Assembly (NCBI RefSeq): GCF_000002985.6 | Contig: NC_003283.11 | Coordinates: 992,001-1,056,000 of the forward strand | DNA from: Caenorhabditis elegans | Lineage: Eukaryota > Nematoda > Chromadorea > Rhabditida > Rhabditidae | Length of the DNA: 64,000 bases | Direction of reading: 5' to 3' | In this document: positions 1-11,745 of the stretch, one piece after another | How positions within the stretch are numbered: the first letter of the stretch is position 1 | How the letters are laid out: each line of letters starts with the position of its first letter | Notes under the pieces: model-generated | Databases searched by the model: none | What the model was told of the DNA's origin: nothing | Seen by the model: only the letters and a program-made list of their open reading frames with translations | Translations under genes and position numbers: made by a program

Positions 1-36
1 ACATTATACCAGCTGCGAAAAAAATCGAAAATTTCA

Positions 37-890
37 CGTGGTGGTGCCATGCTGTGTCCCATCACGGTTTGATCTACAAAAAAATGCGGGGGAATTTTTG
101 CCCACAAAAAATGTGACGTCAGCACCACGTTCTTAATCATGCGAAATCAGTTTCCCGCATTTATTGTAGCACTGCAACTTTTTCCTCACGAGGGACGAGG
201 AAAAGTGGTTTCTAGGCCATGGCCGAGGGGCCGACAAGTTTCAGCGGCCATTTATCTTGTATTTTTTTCCGCCTGTTTTCTTTTGTTTTTCACAGCTTTT
301 TCCCGTTTTTTCTTAATAAAACTGATAAATAAATATTTTTTGCAGATGCTAAAACAATTTCCAAGTGAAAAATTATGTATTCAGTGGGCAAGCAGCGGTG
401 AAAGTGGGCATTGTAATATGATGGATTACGGGAATACAAAACCTAAACTTTTTCTGAAACATGATACATATGCTGCTTAAATGCTGAAATTACCTGATTT
501 TCATAACGAGACCGCTGAAAAAGTTTTGAGGTTTTCAAAATTCAACTTTTTGTTCGAAAATCTCGACTTTTTCACATTCCCGTAATCCATCATATTGCAT
601 TGACCACTTTCACCGCTGCTTGCCCACTGAATACATGATTTTTTTTACTTGGAAATTGTTTTAGCATCTGCAGAAAGTATTTATTTATTAGTTTTAATAA
701 GAAAAAACGGGAAAAAGCTGTGAAAAACAAAAGAAAACAGGCGGAAAAAAATACAAGATAAATGGCCGCTGAAACTTGTCAACCCCTCGGCCATGGCCTA
801 GAAACCACTTTTCCTCGTCCCTCGTGAGGAAAAAGTTGCAGTGCTACGTAGATCAAACCGAAATGAGAGACACTCTGACACCGCGCGTGA
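37..890. mobile_element. MITE-like element with CACGTG ends, split by a younger insertion
   Basis: The left end (CACGTGGTGG near 37, then TTTGATCTACAAAAAAATGC near 68) and the right end (GTAGATCAAACCGAAATGAG near 847, then CACCGCGCGTGAC near 880) are inverted with respect to each other. They match an unbroken relative at about 37912-38100. The element lies in the unc-34 intron upstream of the first visible exon. It is split at the TA at 167-168 by another foldback element. Confidence 0.75.
169..844. mobile_element. Foldback element GCACTGCAAC...GTTGCAGTGC with TA duplication
   Basis: Left arm (169-420) and right arm (600-844) are near-perfect reverse complements, starting GCACTGCAACTTTTTCCTCA and ending with its complement. 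TA flanks both ends (167-168 and 845-846), which suggests a Tc1/mariner-type TA target duplication. The arms carry a conserved CTAGGCCATGGCCGAGGGG segment. No transposase is encoded, so it would be non-autonomous. A second copy lies at about 6678-7470. Confidence 0.85.
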
Positions 891-924
891 CACTTTTAAA
901 TTTCCCCCCCCCATTTTTTTTCAG

Positions 925-3404
925 CCGGCAATCTAATGTCCGAATTGGAGGCTCAACTAAATAAGCGAAAAATGACACAAGCGAAATCGGATGCAGTTGA
1001 TTCGAAATCAAATACGAGCAATGGATCATCGGATAGCGGATGTGGTACGGCGACGTCGACGAATGGATGTGGATCATCGAATGGTGGATCGGTTGGATCG
1101 GCGGCCGCCAAAAAATGGTCTGTTTCAGATGCAACGAAGCCCATGGATAGTCCGAAGACGCATAGAAAGTGAGTTTTTTTTAGAAAGGAGAAGTTGTAGA
1201 AAATGAAAAAAAAATAATTTTTGGAAAAAATACTTTGAAAAATTTTAAAATTAAAAAAAAAAGTTGGTTTTTTTATTGCTTTATTTGACTCAAAATTGTC
1301 TGAAAACATCGAATTTCATAATAAAAAGCTCAAAAATAACCTAAATTAGTCTAGAAAAGAGAAGTTGTAGAAAAATTAATAAATTATAAATCTGAAATTT
1401 ATATTATTGACATTTTTCTTTATTTCAATATTTTTTTATTCTCACTTTTCGTTTCAAAAAAAAAAAACCACAAAGTATTTTGCAGAAATTTTTTTTTCGA
1501 ACTATTAACATTTTTAATCATTTATAATTTTCGTACACTAATTTTTTAATTTTACACCAAAAAGTAATTAAAATACCACTAAAAAGCCAATAAAAACAGG
1601 AATTGCACACTAAATGACAAGAAAATATTTTCGAATTTTTGTGACGTCACAGCGTGGTTTTTTTTTGAAAAATGACATAAAAATTCAACGTTTTTTTTCA
1701 AATTTTTATAAGAGAAGTGTGGAATTTTTTCTAGAAAAAAAAAACGAAAATTTGCAAAAATTAAAAGCTTATTTCGTAGAAAATATTTCCATAAACAGGA
1801 AACAATTTTAACAATTTTAAACCATTTTTTTTCTTCTAAAAAATAATTTTTATCGAAATTTAAAAAAAAAACGATTTTCCGAAAAAGATATCCCATTTGC
1901 AACAAAAAAAAATCGAAAAAATTAATGATAATTGATATTTAAAAGATATTCTGAAAATTTAGCAAGTGGAAAAATTAGTCGAAAACATGCAAAAAAAACG
2001 AGAAAATTCACGAAAATCGACGCTTAAATTGAAAAGAATTATTCGAATTGCGCTATGATGACGTCACACAAAAATTCAAAAAAATATTCCCGCCATTCTG
2101 TGTGCAGTGGAGCGATGGGACAACGTAACTATAATGTCAATATTTATTAAAATAGATTATTCTAACAATAAATCAGATTTTCCAAAACCCATAAAAAATT
2201 CCAGACTTCCATCCGCCTCATCACTATTCTCACAAGAAGATTCATCATCATCATCATCATCTACGCTGACACCTTCAAAACCAACAACAAATGGAACGTC
2301 ATCGGCGATTCCGAATGATCTACTCGAGAGGTAATTTAATCAAGTTGCCGATTTGCCGGAAATTTTTAATTCCGACAAATTGCCGATTTGTCGGAATTTT
2401 TCAATTCCGGCAGTTTGCCGATTTGCCCTTAATTTTTCATTTCTGGCAGTTTCCCGATTTGCCGGAAATTTTCAATTCTGGAAATTTCCCGATTTGCCGG
2501 AAATTTTCAATTTTGCCAAATTGCCGATTTTCCGGAAATTTTCAATTTTGCCGATTTGCCGGAATTTTCAATTCTGTCGATTTGCCGGACATTTCCAATT
2601 CCGGCAACTCTCCGATTTGCCGGAAACTTTCATTTCTGGAAATTTGTCGATTTGCCGGATATTTCCATTATGGCAATTTGCCAATTTGCCGGAAATTTTC
2701 AATTCCTGCAATTTGTCGGTTTGCCGGGAATTCCAATTCCGGCAGTTTTCCGATTTGCCTGAAATTTAAAATTTTGCCGATTTTCCGGAAATTTTCAATT
2801 TCGGCACATTGCCGATTTGCCGGAAATTTTCAATTCCGGCAATTTGCCGATTTGCCGGAAATTTTCAATTCCGGCAATTTGCCGATTTGCCGGAAATTTC
2901 CAATTCCGGCAATTTCCCGATTTGCCCATGATTTTTCAATTCCAGCGATTTGCCGATTTGCCCTTAATTTTTCATTTCTGGCAATTTGTCGATTTTCCGT
3001 AAATGTTCAATACCGGCAACTTACCGATTTGCCGGAAATTTCAATTCTGCCAAATTGCCGATTTGCCGGAAATTTTCAACTCCCGCAATTTGCCGTTTTG
3101 CCGGAAATTTTCAATTCCGGCAATTTGCCGTTTTGCCGGAAATTTTCAATTCCGGCAATTTGCCGTTTTGCCGGAATTTTTCAATTTCGGCAATTTACTG
3201 TTTTGCCGGAAATTTTCAATTTAGCCGATTTGCCATTCTTCAGTATTCTCAAAATCCAACCATTTTTGCAGACTCCGCGCTGACATAATGGTCGAAATGC
3301 GACTGGAGATGAACAAGCTCGAGCAACGAATCGTCGAGGCCAACGATCGGGCCGTCGATCGGGCCGTCGAGACTATTTTGAACGCGATTGGTGGCCGTCG
3401 ATAG
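925..3404 (+). CDS. unc-34: Ena/VASP actin regulator UNC-34, C-terminal part (three last coding exons)
   Basis: Exons are 925-1168, 2205-2330 and 3272-3404 (TAG); each junction keeps phase, and the first visible exon begins with 2 nt completing an upstream codon. The visible protein starts GNLMSELEAQLNKRK, like the actin-binding start of EVH2 domains. A Ser/Gly-rich linker and an SSSSSS stretch follow, and it ends in an amphipathic coil (LRADIMVEMRLEMNKLEQ...) of the Ena/VASP tetramerisation type. The EVH1 domain and proline-rich core must lie upstream of the window. Ena/VASP proteins protect growing actin barbed ends at the leading edge, and UNC-34 is known to act in axon guidance and cell migration. 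The assignment rests on the EVH2 features, on this being the nematode family member, and on the chromosome V neighbours. Confidence 0.87.
1169..2204 (+). other. AT-rich intron of unc-34
   Basis: This is the intron between the first and second visible unc-34 exons (donor GTGAGT at 1169, acceptor TTCCAG before 2205). It is A/T homopolymer-rich. I see no repeat array or conserved RNA in it. Confidence 0.75.
2340..3232 (+). repeat. ~36-bp satellite (TTTGCCGGAAATTTTCAATT family) in an unc-34 intron
   Basis: The intron is almost entirely tandem copies of a degenerate unit around TTGCCGATTTGCCGGAAATT plus TTCAATTCCGGCAA, repeating every 35-36 bp or a simple fraction of it. It stays open in several frames, so it yields long false ORFs. 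The same family appears at 9995-10930, 17770-18495, 23480-24310, 25490-25670, 34120-34260 and 41970-42290. Confidence 0.9.
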
Positions 3405-3631
3405 AGCCTATATAGCTAGCGTCTTCCATATTACATATTTTAACGAAAAAAAAATTTTCAAATTTTTGGTGTTCGAATTTCGGTGCTGCATAGAACCATT
3501 TTCTCGTTTTTTTTTCATCCACCTTAACCCATTATCGGGTCAAATAATCTCTCTTTCTCTATTTCTCTGAAAAATTTCTGTTTTCTCCCCCGCATTTACT
3601 TTAAATTTCCCTTCATCATGACCGCTTATTA

Positions 3632-4563
3632 TAGAAACGCAGAAAAACCCCGCCCCCAAACCATCGGGTCTCGTTAGGTATTTCGCAAATTTTCATGCAT
3701 TTTTACGTGGAAATTTATGTAAAATCGTTTTTTCATGAATTTTGACGTTAAAATCATTAAAAACAACTTAAAATTTATCGATTTTTATGCCGAAATTAAA
3801 TTATTGATTTTTTCAACTTAACTTGCTTTTTATTAAAAAGACTATTTCGGCCTAAAAATCATTTTTTACATATATTTTAAGCCGAAATAGTCTTTTAAAA
3901 ATTCATGTTTCGTTGCAAAAATCAATAATGTATTTTCTGCATGGAAATCGATAAATTTGCGGTTTTTTCTGTGATTTTTACGTTGTTTTAATGGTTTTTT
4001 AACGTTGAAATTGATGCAAAATCGTTTTTTTTTTTTGGCTTAAAAATCATCAAAAACAACGGAAAATCACAGAAAAACGGAAGTATTATCGATTTTTATG
4101 TCGAAATTTAATTATTGTTTTTTTCAACTTAAATTGCACTTTTTGAAGACTTTTTCGGCTTAAAAATCATTAAAAAACTTGATTTTTAAGCCGAAATAGT
4201 CTTTAAAAATTCATTTTACGTTGCAAAAATCAGTAATTTATATTCGGCCTAAAAATCGGTAAATTTTCCGTTGTTTTTAATGATTTTTAATAATAATTTT
4301 TAAAATTGCATCAATTTTGGCCGAAAAATCCTTAAGGAAAAAAAAAGGAAAAATTATTGATTTTTATGCTAAAACTGATGAAAATCCCAATTTGCATCAA
4401 TTTCGACGTAAAAATTATTTAAAAGCATTAAAAATTGAATTTTGGGTCGTTTTTTCAACATTAAATACATTAAAAACAACGAAAAATGCTTGAAAAATTG
4501 CGAAAAAATTTGAATTTTCGGTTTTCCCGCCAAATACCTAACGAGACCCATTTTTCTGCGTCT
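3632..4563. mobile_element. Palindromic element in the probable unc-34 3' region
   Basis: The ends are GAAACGCAGAAAAA (3633) and TTTTTCTGCGTCTC (about 4550). Just inside, GGGTCTCGTTAGGTATTT (3665) is mirrored by AAATACCTAACGAGACCC (4535). Internal segments such as AAGACTATTTCGGCCTAAAA also recur inverted. This is a foldback element of about 0.93 kb with no coding capacity. Whether it is transcribed depends on where unc-34 is polyadenylated. Confidence 0.8.
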
Positions 4564-5010
4564 CCATAATATTTTTTATATATTTCCCATTATCCTGAAC
4601 GAGGTCTCTCTTCTCTGAAATTATTTCTCATTTTCTCACAATTTATTATTATTTTTTTTTGACAATTTTCCTAATTTCTTCCCATCACACATGGCACTGC
4701 TCATTTGTTGTCCCCAATTATTATGTAAGTATTGTCGCAGAATTCTCACTTCTTCCTCGTCCTCTCCATGTTGCTCTCGGCTCGGATTTTTTCTTCGGGT
4801 CGCAACATGAAAATTACTACTACTCACTCAACACTAACTAAACTAATGTAATCTACACATAATTTCCATGATCACCACCGAGAAATAATAGTCAATAAAA
4901 ATTTTACCTTAAAACTAGACGAGTTGGGACACAAAAAAAGAGGAAAATAACAGGGAAAAAATTGAATTCATAATAAAAATATGCGAACGATAAATAAATA
5001 TATGTGGTGA
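4564..5010 (+). other. Probable distal 3' UTR / downstream flank of unc-34
   Basis: No credible coding exon is seen. AATAAA-type signals occur near 4894 and 4991. The DNA between the stop codon and here is interrupted by the palindrome at 3632-4563, so either the 3' UTR contains it or polyadenylation occurs before it. Confidence 0.4.
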
Positions 5011-5965
5011 GAAACTCAGGGGTGTTGTTTTTTTTTTTTTGAAAAACAGGAATTTTTCCGGAAAATTCAAATTTTGTCGGGAAAAAATTTTCGGGAAATC
5101 AAAAAAATTGTTTTCCCGAAAAATCGAAAATTTTGGAATTTTTTCAAAAAGAAAAAATTTTCTTGGAAAAAAAAGTTTTCTTAAATTTTTCTCGTCAGAT
5201 CATGAAATTTCTCTTAAAATTTGATGAAGTGCAAAAAATGTCTATGGAATTTGAAAAAAAAATGCCAATTTCTAATTATTTTCGTTTATCGATTTTTTTT
5301 TCGATATCAATAATCAATTTTCTAAAAATTTCCGAAATTAGCTTAACGTTTTGGTCATTTTCCAATTTTCCAGAAATTTTAGAAAAAAGTTGAATTTTTT
5401 GTCAATTAAAAAAATTGATTTCCCGAAAAATCGAAAATTTTGGAATTTTTTTCAAAAATAAATAATTTTTTTGGAAGATAAATGTTTTTTTGTACATTTT
5501 TTTTCTCGTCAGATTAAACGAAATTCGATGAAATGTTTAAATTTTTCTGGAAATTGAAAAAAAAAATGTTAAGCAATTTTTGGAATTTTTGGAAAAATGT
5601 AAATTTCAAAATTAAAAAAAAAATAAAATTTCCCAAAAAATTTGAATAATTTTTTTTTCGATATTTTCCGAAAACTTCCAAAATTAGCCTAAAATTGTAG
5701 TAATTTTTTATTTTTTTTCCAATTTTCAGGAATTTTTTTAAATCCAATTTGCCATTTTTCTCTCAAAAAAAACCGATTTCCGAAAAAAAATTCCTACGAC
5801 ACCCCAGAATTGACAGAGATTCACACAGGGACTGTACACGAATGAAATGGCAGCAAAAACAGGGGAAACAATAAAAAAAACGGAATAACTAGGCGAGTAG
5901 TAGGAAGAAAAAAAGGGGAAAATAACAGAGAAAATCTAAAAAATACGAACGATATACGTTTTGAC
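4911..5965. repeat. Pair of ~75-bp direct repeats flanking AT-rich DNA
   Basis: The copy near 4911-4990 (ACTAGACGAGTTGGGACAC, GAGGAAAATAACAGGG, GCGAACGATA) and the copy near 5886-5960 (ACTAGGCGAGTAGTAGG, GGGGAAAATAACAGAG, ACGAACGATA) are diverged direct repeats. They bracket about 0.9 kb of A/T-rich sequence. Confidence 0.65.
5105..5520. repeat. Two-copy tandem duplication, ~310-bp spacing
   Basis: TTTCCCGAAAAATCGAAAAT ... TTTTCTCGTCAGAT occurs at about 5112-5205 and again at about 5420-5515. The rest is A/T-rich simple sequence without a gene. Confidence 0.65.
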
Positions 5966-6445
5966 ACGCGGAGCAGCAAAAATATTCACAGGGGGTAATA
6001 GCCAAATCTAACTTTTTTTTAAATTCTAAACTTTTTAATGATTTTTTTCAAATTCTCCAAAAATAAAAATTAAAAACCATTTTAAAAAATTTGCAATAAA
6101 AATTTTTAAAAAATTATTTTTAATTTTACTTCCCGCGAATTAATCGGTTTTTCTTGATTGTTTCTTTAAAAAATTTGATTGAAAACATAAATTTAAGAAA
6201 AATGTGGAACGTTTCAGAAAAAAAAAATAGTAGAAAAAATAGGCCAAAATTTAGTCTATTTTTTCCCATAAGTTTGAAAAAATGTTGATTTTTTTTTCAA
6301 ATTAAAAAAAAACGATTTTCCAAAAGCGGGATTTTTTGCAAAAGTGAAAAAAATCGATAAAATTTTTAAAGTTATTTTTTCGGTCATTAGGGCCTATTTT
6401 TTGACTCTACATCGTCTTTAAAAAAAAAATTTTCAAAAAAAAATT
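5966..6445. other. AT-rich spacer between convergent genes
   Basis: This stretch is homopolymer-rich sequence between the unc-34 flank and the stop codon of the minus-strand gene ending at 6446. I see no exon, RNA gene or clear repeat. It probably includes the 3' UTR of that gene. Confidence 0.5.
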
Positions 6446-9400
6446 TTAGACAAAGCTAGCACCGGTTGTCTGAAACGGGGGGTTTGCGGGATGATTCGGC
6501 GGATTATTCGAGAGAAGCTCGTTTCGACGCATTTCCAGATATGGAAGGAATTCGTTTGCATTCTGAATCGTCAACGATGCCATTCCCATCTCCGAATTGA
6601 GGTCCTGAAGTTCACGATTGATGCTCCATACTCGACGCATCTGGAATTTCGAAATTGTTTTATTTTTTCGACTATTCCACTGCAACTTTTTCCTCACGAG
6701 GGACGAGGAAAAGTGGTTTCTAGGCCATGGCCGAGGGGCCGACAAGTTTCAGCGGCCATTTATCTTGCTTTGTTTTCCGCCTGTTTTATTTTGTTTTTCA
6801 CAGCTTTTTCCCGTTTTTTCTTATTAAAACTGATAAATAAATACTTTTGGCAGATGCTAAAACAATTTCCAAGTGAAAAAATTGTGTATTGAGTCGGTAA
6901 GTAGCGGTGAAAGTGGTCAATGCAATATGATGGATTACGGGAATACAAAACCTAAACTTTTTCTGAAACATGATACATATGCTGCTTAAATGCTGAGACT
7001 ACCTGATTTTCATAACGAGACCGCTGAAAAAGTTTTGAGGTTTCAAAAATTCAACTTTTTTGGTGAAAAAGTCGAGATTTTCGCACAAAAAGTTGAATTT
7101 TGAAAACCTCAAAACTTTTTCAGCGGTCTCGTTATGAAAATCAGGTAGTTTCAGCATCTAAGCATCATATGTATCATGTTTCAGAAAAAGTTTAAGTTTT
7201 GTATTCCCGTAATCCATCATATTACAATGACCACTTTCACCGCTGCTTGCCCACTGAATACATAATTTTTTCACTTGGAAATTGTTTTAGCATCTGCAAA
7301 AAATATTTATTTATTAGTTTTGATAAGAAAAAACGGAAAAAATCGGTGAAAAACGAGAGAAAACACGCAGAAAACAAAGCAAGATAAATGGCCGCTGAAA
7401 TTTGTCGGGGACTCGGCCATGACCTAGAATCCTTTTTGCCTCGTCCCTCGTTCGAAAAAAGTTGCAGTGCTATTCTTAAAAAATTAATTTTTCGATTATT
7501 AGGAACTTCCATAATTGAGTGTAGTTTCTATTTTTCTATTTGAAATTTCATGGGATTTTGGGAATTTTACTTCATTGGAAAGTCAGAAGGTGACATTTTC
7601 ACAAATTTACCGACGCCACGCCAAGTCCTAAGACTAAGCCTAAGACTAATCCTAAGCCTAAGCCTAAGCGAGTGGGCCAAGGGTGTCTGTTTTTTTTTTC
7701 GAAAAAAAAAAACTTAAAATGTTTTTTTTAAACTTTTTTTTTGAAGAAATGCATATTTTCGTATGTTTTTTAGATCAGCACAAAAATTATTTGATTTAAA
7801 AATTTTTTAGGGTTACATTTTTGAACATTTTTTTCAGACTATTAAAATTGTATCATTTTTCACAGAAAACTTTTTAAATTTTCGTTTTTCCTATGGAAAT
7901 GAGGAGAAAAACGGATTTTAAAGGGAAAAACTTTAAAAAATTTCCTAAATTTGGTTAAAGCACTGCAAAAATTCCGTTTTTCGTCACATTTTCACAGAAA
8001 AAAACGGAAAAAATTCAGGGGGCATTTGGTCGAAAAATTCCAAACCAAAATCGAATAAAATAATTAAAAAAATCCGAAAAATCTATCATTTTGGTCTACA
8101 AAATCCATAAGAAATCTCCAAAAACCAAAAAAAAAACCAAATTTCTCACAATTTCCCTTAAAAAAATAATTTCTCTCACATCGTCAACACTCGGATTATC
8201 GAGTTTTTCATCCAACAACGCTATTCTCTGTTGATCTATGTCCATCGCGCGTGTTCTTAGCTTCTCCAACAGCGGAATTGAACGCTCGAGTTGAAGCTGC
8301 TGATCGCGAATTTCCTTGGAAACCATCCACAGATTCTGAAATTTTAATTCAATTTTTTAATTGTTTCACAAAAATGTTTCATCGATTTTTTATATATTTT
8401 GAATGTAAAAAATTATAGAATTTTTCAAAATAAACAAAAAGATTTTTTTTCGTTTTTATCGATTTTTTTTTTTGAATTTTTCCAAATTTTCACAGAAATT
8501 TTTTTTTTTTGAATTTTTGTAGCAGTTGGGGGTTTTTGTCGTAAATGGCTGAAAATAGTAGTTTCAAAGAAAAATTGAAAAGTTCGATTTTTAATCTTTT
8601 TTTTCAAAAATCGAGCAAATTTCAACTTTTCAAAAAAAAAAATTATGGACATTTTTCATCTTTTTAGAAAAAAATAATATTTTTTGTATTTGAATTTCCG
8701 GAAATTCGATTTTTTTTTGATTTTCTAAAAAATCGAAAATGTTTAGATTTTCTAGAAATTCGATTTTTAAAAAAGATTTTTTGGAAATTCGAAATATTTT
8801 TTTTTTCGAGATTTTTAGATTTTCTGAAAAATCGAAAAAAAAACAATTCAATTTTCCAGAAATTTAAAATGTTTTTATCTTTTTTTTAAATTTATATTTT
8901 TCGTATTTGAATTTCCGTAAATTCGAAATTTTCTCAATTTGTTGAAAATTCGAAAAAAATTTTCAATTTTCAGGAAATTCAATTTTTTGTTTGGAAAATG
9001 TTTTTTTTTAATTTACCGATTTTCCCTAATAAAAATCGAAACAAAAAACAAATTTTTAACCGATTTTTTCCAAAAATTAGTATTTTTAGCAGCGGAAAAT
9101 CTAATTTTCCATAGTTTTTTTTTTCTATAAAACCGGTGATATTCCCTCACATTCAGATGCTCTGGATGAGCCCCGAATACAACATTCTGGCCCTGAAGCT
9201 GCTGCTGCTGCTGATTCGCAGGATCCTCCGACGATCGAGGAGTCGACGAGATGCTCGGACAGTTTGACGAGGAGCTCTGCTCGTAGACCTCCTGTTTCAC
9301 AGATTTCTGTGCTGCCGCCGCCGCCGGTCGCGTCGGGAGTGGTGTAGATGGCGTTGGCGTGGACGCGGTAGACGCCAGCGTCACATCCGTCATACTTCTC

Positions 9401-11733
9401 GAAGGCATTCCGGCAGGAATCCGGGTTCCAGCTTCAGCCAGAGTGTCCGCAGAGTAGTAGATCGTGCTGCTCGACGAAGGCATTGAAGAGCCCGACGACA
9501 TCATACAAAACGAGGCTTCCGAGATGCTTCTGACGTTGGAAATCGTCGGAGACGACGCCGCTGCTGCCGATGTCCCCCCATGATTCAACCTCGGTGTGCT
9601 CGTGAAGCTCGGGCCACTCTTCTGAGCCTGCTGGAATTGAGCACTAGTGACATGCTTATTGTTCAGAGAGTTCTTGAAGACTGGCTCAACATCGTCATCT
9701 ACCACGGAAAGTGACTCGCTGCTGCTCCGTCCGTTTGGCGTCGTATTGAACACAATCATACTGTCAATCGATTGATTTGAATCGGCTGGCACAGGCCCAT
9801 TAGTCTCGAGGCTTGCACGGCCTGGACCGGGGACTAGGGAAAAGTCACGTTGGCGTTCTCGTTGCATTCGCTGTAGAGTGCTCACTTTTAGAGACTGCTC
9901 TCGGCCCATTTTTTGGAACCTGAAATTTGGAAATTTTGGTTTTTTAAAAGTATATTTACTTGTGAGAGGATCATTTCAAAATTTTATTAAATCCGGGGTG
10001 AAAATTTCCGGCAAATCGGCAAGTTGCCGGAATTGGGAATTTCCGGCAAATTGGCAAATTTCCGGAATTGAAAATTTTAAAGGAAAATCGACAAATTGCC
10101 GGAACTGAAAATTTCCGGCAAATCGGAAAACTTCCGGAATTAAAATTTCCGGCAAATCGGCAACTTGCCCGAATTAAAATTTCCGGCAAATTGCCGAAAA
10201 TCAACATTTTTGGCAAATCGGCAACTTGCCGGAATTGAGAATCTCCGGCAAATCGGCAAATTGCCGAAAATTGAAATTTCCGGCAAATCGGCAAAATGTT
10301 AAAACTGAAATTTCCGGCAAATCGGAAAATCGGCAATTTGCCGAAAATCAAAATTTCCGGCGAATCGGAAATTTTCCGGAATTGAAATTTCGGCAATTTG
10401 CCGGAATTCAAATTGGCGAATTGCCGAAAATCAAAATTTCCGACAACTCGGCAAACTGCCGGAATTGAAATTTCCGGCATATCGGGAAATCGGCAATTTG
10501 CCGAAAATCGACTTTTCCGACAAACTGCCGAAATCGAAAATCCGGCAAATTGCCGAAAATCAACATTTTTGGCAAATCGGCAACTTGCCGGAATTGAGAA
10601 TTTCCGGCAAATCGGCAAATTGCCGAAAATTGAAATTTCCGGCAAATCGGCAAATTGGCGAATATCAAATTTTCCGGCAAATCAAAAATTGAAATTTCCG
10701 GCCAATCGAAAAACCGGCAATTTACCGAAAATCGAAATTTCCGGCAAATTGGCAACTTGCCGGAATTGAGAATCTCCGGCAAATCGGCAAAATGTTAAAA
10801 CTGAAATTTCCGGCAATTTGCCGAAAATCAAAATTTCCGGCAAATCGGCGAATTGCCGGAATTGAAAAAAAATAGACTTTTCCGACAAATTGCCGAAATT
10901 GAAAATTTTTGGCAATCTGGCAAGTGCTGATTTACAGAAAATGTTTGGTCGTGCCGATTTCAGTTTCTCGTTTTTTTTTTTCGAATAATTTCCTATGTTC
11001 TGGCCAAAAATCGTCGAAAAATCCACTGAAACCCGGGAATTTTGCGAGTTTTGTGATGAAAAATCTTGTAAATCGACAAATTCGGCGGTTAAAAACCCTT
11101 TTCTAAAAGATTTTCGTACATTTTCATGCGATCTTCGGGCTGCATTTTCATGTTAACCGCCGCTGTGCTCACAGTGATCTTCTTCTTTACCGGGCTCGAA
11201 ATTTTCGGGAGCTGAGGCTGGGATGTTGAGGCTTCTCCAATCTTCAGGTTTGGAGCAGACATTCTCGCACTTTTCGCGTCATTTTTTCCCTTTTTATTGT
11301 CACTTTTCTTGAATTTTTGCGAAATTTTCTTTCCAAACTCCTTGAAATTGATCTTCGGACGGTTTTTCTCCGTGCTCTCCGGGATTTTATCGATTTTTTC
11401 ATTATTTTTAGCAGCCATCGAATAAGTACGTCGGAATTTCGGCTCGGCTGGATCTGCCGGAGCTCGGAATCTCGGAGAATTCCAGGGCTGCTCGTAATTA
11501 GTCGCGTTCGAGGAGTAGCTTTGAGTCGGTGATCGCGGGCGATAATGGTTGTTTGGCGGGGAAATCGGGTTGAAGCGCGAGTTGGAGGGCATCGTTTGTC
11601 TGTAAAAATGATTTTATTGGAAAAATTTGCGATTTTCTAAGAGTTCTTACCTATACTTATTTCTATCAAAGTTATTTCCTCTTCCATAGCCTTCGTTTCC
11701 ATTCTGACGGTATCCATGATCACGATTTGCCAT
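6446..11733 (-). CDS. Unrecognised Ser/Pro-rich protein with C-terminal coiled coil (~560 aa)
   Basis: Exons, in transcript order, are 11733-11651, 11599-about 11120, 9919-9151, 8335-8180 and 6640-6446. The protein starts MANRDHGYRQNGNEGYGRGN. It has a basic Ser/Pro-rich N-terminal half with kinase-like sites (RRTYSM, SARMSAP, SRSMTDVT), a long disordered Ser/Thr/Gln stretch including QQQQQ, then a helical C-terminus (LWMVSKEIRDQQLQLERS, RRVWSINRELQDLNSEMG). The join of exons 2 and 3 is uncertain: donor GTACGA (after 11120) keeps frame, whereas the stronger-looking GTTTTT after 11097 does not unless a further exon lies in the satellite-filled intron. All other joins are phase 0 or phase-matched. 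I do not recognise the family; it looks like a phosphorylated scaffold or regulatory protein, which is inference only. The last intron holds a 0.8-kb foldback element and a telomere-like tract. Confidence 0.75.
6678..7470. mobile_element. Second copy of the CACTGCAAC foldback element, ending ~36 bp from an acceptor
   Basis: The arms match the 169-844 element, including CTAGGCCATGGCCGAGGGG and the segment GCATCATATGTATCATGTTT. This copy retains the full central palindrome around 7075 that the first copy has partly lost. One end is about 36 bp upstream, in the transcript sense, of the last exon of the minus-strand gene (acceptor at 6641-6642). Confidence 0.85.
7622..7672 (+). repeat. Interstitial telomere-like (GCCTAA)n tract
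   Basis: About eight imperfect hexamers (CCTAAGACTAAGCCTAAG...) form this tract. The nematode telomere unit is TTAGGC, and this is its complement. The tract lies in the last intron of the 6446-11733 gene, so the pre-mRNA reads TTAGGC. Confidence 0.8.
9995..10930 (-). repeat. ~36-bp GCCGGAAATTTT satellite in an intron
   Basis: This is the same family as 2340-3232 but on the opposite strand: the plus strand reads AAATTTCCGGCAAATCGGCA. Because the host gene is on the minus strand, the transcript-sense orientation equals that in unc-34. The array fills the 1.2-kb intron between exons 2 and 3. Confidence 0.9.
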
Positions 11734-11741
11734 TTTTAGCC

Positions 11742-11745
11742 TCTG
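11742..11745 (-). promoter_or_regulatory. Predicted trans-splice acceptor of the 6446-11733 gene
   Basis: On the minus strand, TTTTAATTCCAG lies 9 nt before the first ATG (11733), with no upstream ATG. This is the usual context for SL1 addition. Confidence 0.6.

Noticed and set aside
2291..3283. 330-codon plus-strand ORF with FRQFADLPEIFNSGN repeats
   Set aside because: It is a read-through of the 36-bp satellite in an unc-34 intron; all frames are open there and exon 2/3 splice phases exclude it.
9971..10645. 224-codon minus-strand ORF with ICRKFSIPASCRFA repeats
   Set aside because: Same satellite, in an intron of the 6446-11733 gene.
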